DNA of 64,000 nucleotides, taken from Nakamurella multipartita DSM 44233 (lineage in GTDB: Bacteria > Actinomycetota > Actinomycetes > Mycobacteriales > Nakamurellaceae). Both the position numbers and the translations under genes were made by a program. The stretch lies in assembly GCF_000024365.1 (NCBI RefSeq), contig NC_013235.1, forward strand, positions 5,270,001 through 5,334,000. Direction: 5' to 3'. The notes beneath the pieces were generated by a model. That model was given only the letters and a program-made list of their open reading frames with translations, did no database searches and was not told the origin of the DNA. Shown here in pieces: positions 17,251 through 25,913 of the stretch (its first letter is position 1; each line of letters opens with the position of its first letter).

Positions 17251-17979
17251 ATGACGGGCCCGCCCACCCGCCGGGACTGGCGGGACCAGCTCGCCGAGCT
17301 GCCGGTGCCGCAGCGGCTGCAGTTGCTGCGCGCCCATTCCGGCTTGCCCGGGCCACGGGCCAACCTCACCCTGCTGGACGCCGCCGCCGACCTGGCCGAT
17401 CCGGCCTTCGTCGCCGCCCTGCTGGCTGCCGACGACGAGTACCTGACCAGCTGCGGCGCCGCCGGGCTGGGCACGCTGGCCGCCGCGGGGGGCGCCGACC
17501 CGCAATGGCCCGCCCGGTTGCACCAGCTGGCCCGGGACGAGCGGTGGCGGGTCCGCGAAGGCGTGGCAATGGCCCTGCAGCGGCTCGGTGATGCCGACCG
17601 GGCCGATGGCGGACGCCGGCTGGCCGAGCTGACCGACGCGTGGTCGGCCGAGCCGGATCCGCTGGTCCAGCGGGCCGTGGTGGCCGGTCTCTGCGAGCCG
17701 CGCCTGCTGCGGGCACCGGCCGAGGCCGCGCGCGCGATCGAGCTGTGCCGGCGGGCCACCGACCTCCTGGTCCGGCAGGACCCGGCCACCCGCCGGCACC
17801 CGGACTGGCGCACCCTGCGTCAGGCCCTGGGTTACTGCTGGAGCGTGGCCGTCGCCGCCGATCCGGCGGCCGGGCGGCCGGCCTTCGCGCGGCTCGCCCA
17901 GTCGACCGACGACCCCGACGTGGCCTGGATCGTCCGGACCAACGCAAGCAAGCGACGACTGGCGAAACTGCTGGTCTGA
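17251..17979 (+). CDS. HEAT-repeat-like protein, unknown function
   Basis: Helical protein of 242 residues. Alternating segments such as RWRVREGVAMALQRLGDAD, PLVQRAVVAGLCEP and DVAWIVRTNASKRRLAKL have the periodicity of HEAT-type repeats, which usually form protein-binding superhelices. There is no signal peptide or membrane segment and no catalytic motif. It follows moaD by 38 bp on the same strand, but a Moco function is not implied. The ATG at 17251 follows two other possible ATG codons in the short gap; its assignment is moderate. Confidence 0.6.
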   Translation: MTGPPTRRDWRDQLAELPVPQRLQLLRAHSGLPGPRANLTLLDAAADLADPAFVAALLAADDEYLTSCGAAGLGTLAAAGGADPQWPARLHQLARDERWRVREGVAMALQRLGDADRADGGRRLAELTDAWSAEPDPLVQRAVVAGLCEPRLLRAPAEAARAIELCRRATDLLVRQDPATRRHPDWRTLRQALGYCWSVAVAADPAAGRPAFARLAQSTDDPDVAWIVRTNASKRRLAKLLV

Positions 17980-18105
17980 GCACCGTGCGTGACGCTCCGT
18001 CGCGCGTGTCCGCTACCGATGCCCGGCACCCGGGGCTACCGTCGTCAGTGGGCTGTGCGCGCAATTCGTGCCCGGCCGATTCATCACCGACCAGGAGGTC
18101 CGACC

Positions 18106-19191
18106 GTGTCCCAACCACCTCCCGGAGGCTCGCAGCCTTCGGGTGACCCGCCAGACGCAGGGGCTCCGTCCGGCTCGTCCGGACCTGGCAGCGACGCCAC
18201 CGGGCACGGCTCGACCGGCCCGATCCCCACCGCCCCACCGTCGATGGCCAAGAACCCGCCGTCCGGGGCCGATCCGTACGGGCCGCCGGCCGGCTCAACG
18301 CCGCCCCCGACCAGCTACCAGCAGGTGCCGCCCGGGTACCAGCAGGGACCGCCGCCCGGCTACCAGCAGGGGCCCCCGCCGGGCTACCAGCCGGGACCGC
18401 CCCCCGGGTACCAGCAGGGACCGCCCCCGGGTTACCAGCAGGGACCCCCGCCCGGCTACCAGCAGGGACCGCCGCCGGGCATGCCGCCGGGCCAGCCCGA
18501 TTACCAGCAGGGACCGCCCCCGGGTTACCAGCAGGGACCCCCGCCGGGGTACCAGCAGGGACCGCCCCCCGGCTACCAACCGGGACCGCCCCCGGGCTAC
18601 CAGCAGCAGCCCGCCTACGGGCAGCAGCAGCCGGGATACCCGCCGCCGGGCACCTACGGACCGCAGGGGGGCCAGCCCGGCTACGCCGGCGCCTACCCGC
18701 CCGCGGGGGGCCCGAAGCCGTCCTTCGACGTCTCCAAGCTGACCATCGCCGGCTGGGGCGTGCTGGGGTCGGCGCTGTTGACCCTGATCGCCAGCTTCTT
18801 CCCGTTCTGGTCGGTCACCGGAACCGGCACCATCATCGAGTTCACCGTCTCGTTGAACGGCTGGTCCCTGTGGTGGTGGCTGCCGGTGCTGCTGGCCACG
18901 GCCGTGGGCGTCGTCTACGCCCTGCAGCTGTTCGGTGTGCTCAAGCCGAACCAGGTCAAGGGCGACTGGCTGGTCTACGGCGCGGCCGCGTCGTTCGTGC
19001 TGATGCTGATCGTGCTGGTGCAGACGTTCCTGTACGGCGGCTCCGCACTCGGCTACACCGGGTACTCGCACGGCCCGAGCTTCGGGGTGTTCATCGCGGT
19101 GGTCACCACGGCCGCGCTGACCTACTTCATGGCGCTGGTCGCGCAGTCCGCCGGGGCCAAGCTCCCGTTCAAGGTGCCCGGCCCCGCCTGA
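18106..19191 (+). CDS. Pro/Gln/Tyr-repeat membrane protein
   Basis: Protein of 361 residues. Residues about 1-65 are Ser/Pro/Gly-rich. Residues about 66-170 carry ten copies of an eight-residue unit YQ(Q/P)GPPPG, interrupted once by MPPGQPD. The C-terminal 160 residues contain four membrane helices (for example WGVLGSALLTLIASFFPFW and WWWLPVLLATAVGVVYALQ). This layout, a repetitive cytosolic tail on a small four-helix membrane domain, is frequent in actinobacteria and has no known activity. The GTG at 18106 was chosen because AGGAGG lies 7 bases upstream. The 24-base DNA repeats are prone to slippage. Confidence 0.75.
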   Translation: MSQPPPGGSQPSGDPPDAGAPSGSSGPGSDATGHGSTGPIPTAPPSMAKNPPSGADPYGPPAGSTPPPTSYQQVPPGYQQGPPPGYQQGPPPGYQPGPPPGYQQGPPPGYQQGPPPGYQQGPPPGMPPGQPDYQQGPPPGYQQGPPPGYQQGPPPGYQPGPPPGYQQQPAYGQQQPGYPPPGTYGPQGGQPGYAGAYPPAGGPKPSFDVSKLTIAGWGVLGSALLTLIASFFPFWSVTGTGTIIEFTVSLNGWSLWWWLPVLLATAVGVVYALQLFGVLKPNQVKGDWLVYGAAASFVLMLIVLVQTFLYGGSALGYTGYSHGPSFGVFIAVVTTAALTYFMALVAQSAGAKLPFKVPGPA

Positions 19192-19234
19192 TCACCTGAG
19201 CCCAGATCGCCGGCACACAGATCGCCGGCACACA

Positions 19235-19270
19235 CGAAAGCCGCGACCCCACCCGGGGTCGCGGCTTTCG
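19235..19270. terminator. Bidirectional terminator
   Basis: A 16-bp perfect stem (19235-19250 with 19255-19270; CGAAAGCCGCGACCCC) around the loop ACCC, between convergent genes. It has A and T tracts at the stem base on each side, so it can stop both transcripts. Two tandem copies of AGATCGCCGGCACAC precede it. Confidence 0.9.
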
Positions 19271-19297
19271 TCGTCCGGAGGGCGGGCGGGTCGTGAC

Positions 19298-19996
19298 TCA
19301 GACGGTGATCCGCCGGATCGTCAGGTACCCGCCGAGCGAGATGCCCACGGCCAGCAGCACCAGCAGCAGGCTGGCCCCCACGATGTTCAGGTCGGCCAGC
19401 AGCTGCCCCACCCGTGACCAGGCCTGGCGCCAGGTGACCAGGATCGCGGCGACCACCCCGGCCACGGTCAGGCCGGCGAAGAAGGCCACCGTGCCGATCA
19501 GACCGAACCGGCGGTAGATCAACCCGGACCACAGGCCGAACAGGAACACCGCGGTCAGCAGGGCGAAGTTGGTCAGCAGTACCTGGTACCAGGGGCCGTT
19601 CAGAATCCAGGGCACCCGGAAGAAGTGCCCGTTCATCCACCAGCCATCGGTGAGGCCCTCGAGCCACCAGAACACGGTCAGCGCGCCGGCGTACAGCGCA
19701 CACAGCCCGACGACCAGCGCGACGGTGCCCAGGTAGTAGGTCCGCCGGCTGACCCCCAGGGTCAGCGCGAACGGCAGGAACTTGGTCGCCGCCTGGACGC
19801 CGATCACGGCCATGAACACGTAGATGGTCAGCAGGGCCCCGGTGTAGAAGCCCTCCTCGGGCGGATCCGGGATGACCGCCCAGATCGCCATGTTCAGGGC
19901 GAAGGTCAGGGCCAGGACACCCCAGACCAGCCAGGTGTAGGAGTACCGGTCGACCAGGTGCAGCCGGGCGACCCGGGCGATGGCGGACGTGGTCAT
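19298..19996 (-). CDS. Putative ABC transporter membrane subunit
   Basis: Protein of 232 residues with six predicted membrane helices (first near 20-40 in TWLVWGVLALTFALNMAIW, last near 205-225). Its start overlaps the stop of the ATPase gene by 4 bp (ATGA), and the order GntR regulator, ATPase, membrane protein matches YtrA-type operons. It probably forms the permease of an ABC-2-like exporter, though sequence similarity to named permeases is weak by eye. A strong bidirectional terminator follows it. Confidence 0.7.
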   Translation of the reverse strand: MTTSAIARVARLHLVDRYSYTWLVWGVLALTFALNMAIWAVIPDPPEEGFYTGALLTIYVFMAVIGVQAATKFLPFALTLGVSRRTYYLGTVALVVGLCALYAGALTVFWWLEGLTDGWWMNGHFFRVPWILNGPWYQVLLTNFALLTAVFLFGLWSGLIYRRFGLIGTVAFFAGLTVAGVVAAILVTWRQAWSRVGQLLADLNIVGASLLLVLLAVGISLGGYLTIRRITV

Positions 19997-20892
19997 GCGC
20001 TGATCCTTTCGGTGAGGTCGGCGCCGGCCGGGCCGCCGGCCGTGCGGACCACGAACTCCTGCAGCGAGACGGGCTCGATCTGCAGGTTCATCTCCCGGGC
20101 CCGGGCCTGGGCCAGGTCGTCGATCGGGCCACCCACGGTGGCCGAGGCCAGTGAGCCGATGCCCTGCCGGGTGAACACCTCGCGGTGGCGGGTGAACTCC
20201 TCGACCGCGCGTGCCGATCCGCTGACGGTCATCGCGCGGCCGCGCAGCTCCTCGCTAGGCGCGTCGACCACGATGCGACCCGCCTTGATCACCACGACGT
20301 GTTCGAGCAGGTTGGCGACCTCGTCGATGAGGTGGGTGGACAGCAGGATGGTGCGCGGGTGTTCGGCATAGTCGGCCAGCAGGCGGTCGTAGAAGATCTG
20401 CCGGGCCACCGCGTCCAGGCCCAGGTACGGCTCGTCGAACAGGGTGACCTCGGCACGCGAGGCCAGCCCGATGACGATGCCGACGGCCGAGTGCTGGCCG
20501 CGGGAGACCTTCTTGATCCGGCGCGCCATGGGTACATCGAAGTCCGCGATGAGCTGGTCGGCCAGCTCGTGGTCCCAGTTCGGGTAGAACCAGGAGGCGG
20601 CTTCGATCACCCGCTTGACCTTGATGTCGGGGTAGACCTGGCTCTCCTTGACGAACGACATCGTGCGCAGCACATCGTCGTGCTCGACGGGGTTGCGGCC
20701 GTGCACGCGGACGGTGCCGGTGGAGGCGAACTCCTGGCCGGTGATGATGCGCATGAGGGTGGACTTGCCGGCCCCGTTGCGGCCCAGCAGCCCGGTGATG
20801 CTGCCGTCGGCGAAGCTCACCGAGACATCGTCCAGGGCGTTGACGCCGCGATAGCGGCGGGAGACGTGATTGAGGACAACAGCGGCGGTCAT
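19993..20892 (-). CDS. ABC transporter ATP-binding protein
   Basis: Protein of 299 residues. Walker A is GLLGRNGAGKST, the Q loop lies in FVKESQVYP, the signature VSRGQHSAVGIVIGLA is slightly altered from LSGGQ, Walker B is VTLFDEPYLGLD and the H loop is LLSTHLIDE. It resembles YtrB-type exporters and would power the membrane subunit encoded just downstream. The frame is open for 144 more codons upstream, but the ATG at 20892 overlaps the GntR stop (ATGA) and starts just before the domain. Regulation is by the upstream GntR protein. Confidence 0.9.
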   Translation of the reverse strand: MTAAVVLNHVSRRYRGVNALDDVSVSFADGSITGLLGRNGAGKSTLMRIITGQEFASTGTVRVHGRNPVEHDDVLRTMSFVKESQVYPDIKVKRVIEAASWFYPNWDHELADQLIADFDVPMARRIKKVSRGQHSAVGIVIGLASRAEVTLFDEPYLGLDAVARQIFYDRLLADYAEHPRTILLSTHLIDEVANLLEHVVVIKAGRIVVDAPSEELRGRAMTVSGSARAVEEFTRHREVFTRQGIGSLASATVGGPIDDLAQARAREMNLQIEPVSLQEFVVRTAGGPAGADLTERISA

Positions 20893-21314
20893 GATGCCTG
20901 CCCTTCGGGGGTGGTCGGAAGCGGTGAGAGGTCCGGGGGGCCGGGCGTCTGGCGGATCAGGTCCACCAGCTCCTCGGCGGTGATGCCGAGCCGGCGGGCC
21001 TCGGTGACCAGCGGCTCGATGTACTGCTCGGCGAATTCCTTGCGGCGCAGCTGGATCAGCCGCTCCCGGGCCCCGGAAACGACGAACATCCCGATGCCGC
21101 GGCGTTTTTCCAGCACGCCGTCGTCGACCAGGACGTTGATGCCCTTGGCCGCGGTGGCCGGGTTGATCCGGTAGAAGGCGGCGAACTCGTTGGTCGAGGG
21201 CACGCGCGCGCCCTCGACCAGCGAGCCTTCGACGATGTCCGCCGCCAGCCGCTGGGCGATCTGCAGGAACAGTGGCGTTCCCTCGTCCAGCACGAGCACC
21301 TCCGAAGGCTCCAT
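20889..21314 (-). CDS. GntR-family (YtrA-type) transcriptional regulator
   Basis: Protein of 141 residues. The N-terminal winged helix reads PLFLQIAQRLAADIVEGSLVEGARVPSTNEFAAFY and INPATAAKGINVLVDDGVLEKRRGIGMFV, and the short helical C terminus is typical of the YtrA subgroup that controls linked ABC transporters. It is first in a three-gene operon with 4-bp overlaps. A perfect-armed inverted repeat TTAGT-N6-ACTAA at 21333-21348, just upstream of the start, is the likely autoregulatory operator. Confidence 0.9.
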   Translation of the reverse strand: MEPSEVLVLDEGTPLFLQIAQRLAADIVEGSLVEGARVPSTNEFAAFYRINPATAAKGINVLVDDGVLEKRRGIGMFVVSGARERLIQLRRKEFAEQYIEPLVTEARRLGITAEELVDLIRQTPGPPDLSPLPTTPEGQAS

Positions 21315-21332
21315 GGTTGACCACCTCAGTGG

Positions 21333-21348
21333 TTAGTTACTCCACTAA
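21333..21348 (-). promoter_or_regulatory. Candidate YtrA-type operator
   Basis: Inverted repeat TTAGT-TACTCC-ACTAA, 19 bp upstream of the GntR ATG. Placement and symmetry suit autoregulation of the GntR/ABC operon; binding is inferred. Confidence 0.55.
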
Positions 21349-21396
21349 TGTACCCATGGACATGGCTTCGCACAACCCGTTGTCCGGACCCCGGGA

Positions 21397-23682
21397 TCAG
21401 TCGAGCGCGCTCAGGATCTCGACCACGGCCGATTCGACGGCCCGCGGCAGGGCCAGGGCATGCAGGTGACCGATTCGCGCCCCAGCCGGTCGATCCGCGG
21501 TGACCGCCGCCAGCGCCTGCACCTTGAGTTCGTGGTCGAGCCGGGCCCGATCGAGCCGGTCGAACAATTCCCGGCCCGGATCGGTGACCGGGGCCGCGCC
21601 CAGGTCCAGCACCACCGCCTCGCCCGGCGCCGCGGTCACCGGGTCCGAGCCGTCCCCGCCCGGCGAGCGGACGGTCCAGGTCCGGCTCGCCGGCAGCCCG
21701 TCCAGTTGCCCCTGGGCCGGGCCGATCGTCACCCGCCCGGTGGCGGCGTCGTAGCGGATCGGCGTGCGGGCCACCCGGCCGGCACCGTCGTCCTCGATCA
21801 GCTCGTACCGCCCGTCCGCCCCGGGGACCACCAGCAGCTCCAGCTCGGTCGGGTTGACCGGGTCGTTGTCCGGCACCGCCGCGGCGTCCAGCGGCACGAT
21901 GGCGCCGGGCGCGGCGAACACCGGGATGTCGGCCAGGGCCCGGTGCACGACCAGCTCCCGGTCGCCCGAATAGCGCCGCCCGCAGGCGATGTCGACCCAT
22001 TCCCCCGGTGGCAGCCACACGCGGACCGCCCCCAGCCGGCTGATCGGATCGGCCGGGGTAGTGATCGGCGCGACGATCAACTCGGTGCCGAACCGGAACT
22101 GATGGGATACCCGGTAGGCGGGCGCGCGGTCCGGCTGCTCCCAGTACATCGGCCGGACCAGCGGGGTGCCCTGCGCGGCCAGGTGATTCATCGTGTGCAG
22201 GTACGGGACCAGCCGGTGCCGCAGCCGCAAGGACTGCGTCATCACCGCCGCGGCGTCCGGTTCGAGCGTCCACGGTTCCTTGTGGATGAACGGGTTCGCT
22301 CCCGAATGCAACCGCAGGATCGGCGAGAAGACGCCGTACTGCACCCATCTGGCGGTCAGCTCGTCGTCCTTGGCGCCAAACATGTGGCCGCCGATGTCGT
22401 GACTCCACCAGCCGTAGCCGATGTTGGCCGCGGTGGCGGTGAACTCGGGCTGGAAGTTCAACGATGCCCAGCTGATCACCGTGTCCCCGGAGAAGCCGAC
22501 CGGATACCGGTGGCTGCCGGGTCCGGCGTACCGGGAGAAGGTCAACCCGGGCCCGGCCCGGACGCTGTCCAGGAAGTGGAAGTGGTTGAGCATCCAGAGC
22601 GGGTCGATACCGATGACGCGCGAGTGCGGCCCGGACTGCCAGTCCAGCCACCAGAAGTCGACGCCCTGCCGCTCCAGATCGCGGTGCAGCACCTCGAGAT
22701 AGGCGGCCAGGAACTCGCGGTCGGTGACGTCGAAGGCGATCGGCTCCCCCGCCTGCGCGTCGCGACCCAGCGCCGTGGCCATCGCCGGGTAGGCATCCTC
22801 GAAGGCGCGGACCCCGTCGGCCGGGTGCACGTTCAACGTGATACGCAACCCGTTGGCGTGCAACCATTCCAGCAGCTGTTCGGGCTCGGGGATGAGCTCC
22901 CGGTTCCAGGTGTACCCGGTCCAGCCGGAGCCGTGTGCCGCATCGACATCGACCAGATGCCAATCCATGTCGATGACGGCGACCGAGAACGGCAGGCCCT
23001 GCGCGCGGAACCGCTCGATCAGCTCGGAGTAAGCCTGCGCGGTGTACCGGTGATAGCGGCTCCACCAGTTGCCCAGCGCCCACCGCGGCAGCACCGGCGG
23101 AGCCCCGCTGACCGCATACAGCGCCCGGACCGCGGCGGCGTAATCGTGCCCGTAGGCGAACAGGTACAGGTCGGTGCGGCCCGGCGGTCGGGGCGCGACC
23201 CAGCCGTCCGGTTCCAGCAGCAGGCTGGTCGAGTCGTCCAGCAGGGCGAACCCGAACCGCGAGGCCACCCCGGGTTCGAGCGGGACCCGTCCGTCGGCGT
23301 TGTCCAGCGTCCGGGCGGTGCCCCCCAGGTCGGCGGCCGGCTCGCCGTACCGCCAGACCGAGTGGTAGGTGCTGATGTTGCCCCGCACCTGCACGGACAG
23401 GCCGCTGGTGGTGAACGGGCCACGGTCGTAGACCAGGTGCAGCCGCTCGGTCACGATCTCCAGCGCGGCGTCGGTCTCGCGAACGGTGAACGCCGGCACC
23501 GGCAGGTCCCGGTGCAGCGCGAACGCCGACGCCCGGTCCTCGAACACCCCATCCTCGGCGTACTCCAGGCGCAGCAAACCGTCGGTGAGAACAGTGATCC
23601 GGTACCGCGATCCGGCGACGACCGCGCGCGGGTCGGCCAGCGGGGAGACGGGCAGCGGATCGGGCAGGCGGTGGCCGGGCAT
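21397..23682 (-). CDS. Glycoside hydrolase family 31 (alpha-glucosidase/xylosidase type)
   Basis: Protein of 761 residues, cytosolic (no signal peptide). The GH31 barrel is clear: VAVIDMDWHLVDV, then FWWLDWQSGP with Asp347 as probable nucleophile, and YPVGFSGDT with Asp400 as probable acid/base, then IGYGWWSHDIGGHMFG. The N-terminal beta-sandwich and C-terminal DUF5110-like beta domains are present. It would release alpha-linked glucose or xylose from oligosaccharides; specificity cannot be fixed. The frame extends 38 codons further upstream into the hairpin repeat, so the ATG at 23682 is preferred. No transporter or regulator for sugars is adjacent. Confidence 0.9.
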   Translation of the reverse strand: MPGHRLPDPLPVSPLADPRAVVAGSRYRITVLTDGLLRLEYAEDGVFEDRASAFALHRDLPVPAFTVRETDAALEIVTERLHLVYDRGPFTTSGLSVQVRGNISTYHSVWRYGEPAADLGGTARTLDNADGRVPLEPGVASRFGFALLDDSTSLLLEPDGWVAPRPPGRTDLYLFAYGHDYAAAVRALYAVSGAPPVLPRWALGNWWSRYHRYTAQAYSELIERFRAQGLPFSVAVIDMDWHLVDVDAAHGSGWTGYTWNRELIPEPEQLLEWLHANGLRITLNVHPADGVRAFEDAYPAMATALGRDAQAGEPIAFDVTDREFLAAYLEVLHRDLERQGVDFWWLDWQSGPHSRVIGIDPLWMLNHFHFLDSVRAGPGLTFSRYAGPGSHRYPVGFSGDTVISWASLNFQPEFTATAANIGYGWWSHDIGGHMFGAKDDELTARWVQYGVFSPILRLHSGANPFIHKEPWTLEPDAAAVMTQSLRLRHRLVPYLHTMNHLAAQGTPLVRPMYWEQPDRAPAYRVSHQFRFGTELIVAPITTPADPISRLGAVRVWLPPGEWVDIACGRRYSGDRELVVHRALADIPVFAAPGAIVPLDAAAVPDNDPVNPTELELLVVPGADGRYELIEDDGAGRVARTPIRYDAATGRVTIGPAQGQLDGLPASRTWTVRSPGGDGSDPVTAAPGEAVVLDLGAAPVTDPGRELFDRLDRARLDHELKVQALAAVTADRPAGARIGHLHALALPRAVESAVVEILSALD

Positions 23683-23765
23683 CGGTTCATCCTGCCCTGC
23701 CCTGCCCGCCCGCGGCTGGCCCCCGGCGCGCACCCCCACCCGACCCCCACCTGCCGCCGACCCTG

Positions 23766-23828
23766 CGCCGACTTGCCTCAGACGCACCGCTGGCACCGGC
23801 GCAGCGGTGCGTTTGAGGCAAGTCGGCG
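23766..23828. repeat. Long stem-loop repeat, copy 1
   Basis: A 27-bp stem with one mismatch (23766-23792 with 23802-23828) and a 9-base loop; the core begins CCGACTTGCCTCAGACG. It lies between the ABC exporter stop (23853) and the GH31 start (23682), both on the minus strand, where it could end the exporter transcript. A second copy is at 62072-62132. Confidence 0.85.
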
Positions 23829-23852
23829 CGGGGTGGGGCGGGGCGCGGGGGG

Positions 23853-25781
23853 TCAGGCGGGCGCGGCGGCGTCCTGCATGGCCTCGGCGGCGTCGACGAC
23901 CTCGCCCACCTGGTGCTGGAACTGGGTCCGGTACAGCTCGGCGTACAGGCCGCCCTGGGCGACGAGCTCGTCGTGCGTGCCGGTCTGCACCACCCGGCCG
24001 GCGTCGACGACGACGATCCGGTCGGCGCTGCGGATGGTGGACAGCCGGTGCGCGATGACCAGCGACGTGCGCCCGCGCAGGGCGGCGGCCAACGCCCGCT
24101 GCACCGCCACCTCGGACTCGGAGTCCAGATGCGCGGTCGCCTCGTCCAGGATCACGATCGCCGGCGCCTTGAGCAGCACCCGGGCGATCGCCAGCCGTTG
24201 CTTCTCCCCGCCGGAGAGCCGGTGCCCACGGTCACCGACCACGGTGCCAAGCCCCTCAGGCAGCCGCTCGACCAGGTCCCAGATCTGCGCCGCCTGCAGG
24301 GCCGCGACCAGTTCGTCGTCGGTCGCCTCCGGTCGCGCGTAGAGCAGGTTGGCCCGGATCGTGTCGTGGAACAGGTGGGCGTCCTGGGCGACGACGCCGA
24401 TCGCGCCGCGCAACGACGGCAGGGTCACCTCGCGCACGTCGAGGCCGCCGACCAGCACCGCGCCGGTGTCCACGTCGTAGATCCGCGGCACCAGCTGCGA
24501 GATGGTGGTCTTGCCCGCGCCCGACGGGCCGACCAGGGCGACCAGTTCCCCGGCCCGGGCGGTGAAGCTGACCCCGTGCAGCACGGGGTGCCGCGGGCTG
24601 TGGTCGTTGACGGCCACGTCCTCCAGCGAGGCCAGCGAGACCTCGTCGGCGCCCGGGTAGGCGAAGTGCACGTCCCGGAACTCGATCGACTGGTCGCCCG
24701 CCGGCAGCTCGACCGCGTCCGGCTTCTGCGTGATCAGCGGCTTGAGGTCGAGCACCTCGAAGACCCGCTCGAAGGACACCAGCGCGCTCATCACGTCGAC
24801 CCGCACGTTGGACAGCGCCATCAACGGCCCGTAGAGCCGGCTCAGCAGCAGGGCCAGCGAGACCACCGCGCCCGGCTCCATCGCCCCGTTCAGGGCCAGG
24901 GTGCCGCCCAGCCCGTAGGTCAGAGCCTGGGCCAGGGCGGCGACCAGGGTGAGCGCGACGATGAACACCCGCCCGTACATCGCGGTGGTGATGCCGATGT
25001 CGCGGACCCGGCCGGAGCGCTCCCGGAACGACTCGGCCTCGACCTCGGGCCGCCCGAACAGCGCGACCAGCAGGGCACCGGAGACGTTGAACCGTTCGGT
25101 GGTGGTCGTGTTCATGGAGGCGTTGAGGTTGTAGCCCTCCCGGGTCAGCTGCTGCAGCTTGCGGCCGAACCGGCGGGCCGGCAGCACGAACACCGGCAGC
25201 AGGATCAACGAGAGCAGGGTGACCTGCCAGGACAGGGTGAACATCACGGCCGCGGTCAGGATCAGCCCGATCACGTTGGCGACCACCCCGGACAGGGTCG
25301 AGGTGAACGCCTGCTGGGCGCCGATGACGTCGTTGTTGAGCCGGCTGACCAGGGCGCCGGTCTGGGTACGGGTGAAGAAGGCCAACGACATCTGCTGGAC
25401 GTGCTCGAACACCTGGGTGCGCATGTTGAAGATCAGGCCCTCGCCGATCCGCGCGGAGTACCAGCGGGTACCCAGCGAGAGCAGGGCGTCGACCACGGCC
25501 AGGGCGCCGATGGTCAGCGCGATCATGACCACCGCGCGCACCGTGCCGTTGCCGCTGATCTGGTTGACCACGTCACCGGCCAGCAGCGGGGTGACCACCC
25601 CGATGACCGAGGAGACGACGGTCAGCAGCAGGAAGACCACCAGCTCGCGGCGGAACGGCCGAGCGAAGGAGACCACGCGGCGCAACGTGCCCTTGGCCAG
25701 CTTGTGCTGCACCACCGAACTGTCCTGGTGCATGGTGCGCCAGGCACTGGCGCCGCCCATCCGGCCGCCGGGTCTGGTCAT
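23853..25781 (-). CDS. ABC transporter, fused membrane and ATPase domains
   Basis: Protein of 642 residues. Six membrane helices lie in the first 330 residues (starting FRRELVVFLLLTVVSSVIGVV), followed by an ATPase with Walker A VGPSGAGKTT, Q loop VVAQDAHLFHDTI, signature LSGGEKQRLAIARVLL, Walker B IVILDEATAHLD and H loop VIAHRLST. It is an MsbA/LmrA-type half-transporter exporting lipids, peptides or drugs as a homodimer. The N-terminal 30 residues are basic and cytosolic. The ATG at 25781 has AGGAG 7 bases upstream; an in-frame ATG at 25799 has none. Divergent from the hydrolase gene. Confidence 0.9.
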   Translation of the reverse strand: MTRPGGRMGGASAWRTMHQDSSVVQHKLAKGTLRRVVSFARPFRRELVVFLLLTVVSSVIGVVTPLLAGDVVNQISGNGTVRAVVMIALTIGALAVVDALLSLGTRWYSARIGEGLIFNMRTQVFEHVQQMSLAFFTRTQTGALVSRLNNDVIGAQQAFTSTLSGVVANVIGLILTAAVMFTLSWQVTLLSLILLPVFVLPARRFGRKLQQLTREGYNLNASMNTTTTERFNVSGALLVALFGRPEVEAESFRERSGRVRDIGITTAMYGRVFIVALTLVAALAQALTYGLGGTLALNGAMEPGAVVSLALLLSRLYGPLMALSNVRVDVMSALVSFERVFEVLDLKPLITQKPDAVELPAGDQSIEFRDVHFAYPGADEVSLASLEDVAVNDHSPRHPVLHGVSFTARAGELVALVGPSGAGKTTISQLVPRIYDVDTGAVLVGGLDVREVTLPSLRGAIGVVAQDAHLFHDTIRANLLYARPEATDDELVAALQAAQIWDLVERLPEGLGTVVGDRGHRLSGGEKQRLAIARVLLKAPAIVILDEATAHLDSESEVAVQRALAAALRGRTSLVIAHRLSTIRSADRIVVVDAGRVVQTGTHDELVAQGGLYAELYRTQFQHQVGEVVDAAEAMQDAAAPA

Positions 25782-25913
25782 GGGCACACTCCTGGGCATC
25801 GCACGGTCATCGACAGATCGGGCATCAACACATCACGCTTCAAACCGATACAACCCCGCCGCGGTACCGTCGCCTTCCCTGCGCCTTTGCGCCGACGGCG
25901 AACGGAGTGCTCG

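Noticed and set aside
18313-18600. Regular short repeats resembling a CRISPR array
   Set aside because: They are in-frame codons for YQQGPPPG units without unique spacers.
21460-24342. A 960-codon plus-strand frame over the GH31 gene
   Set aside because: Antisense shadow of GH31 and of the ABC exporter; composition is Arg/Gly/Pro/Gln noise.
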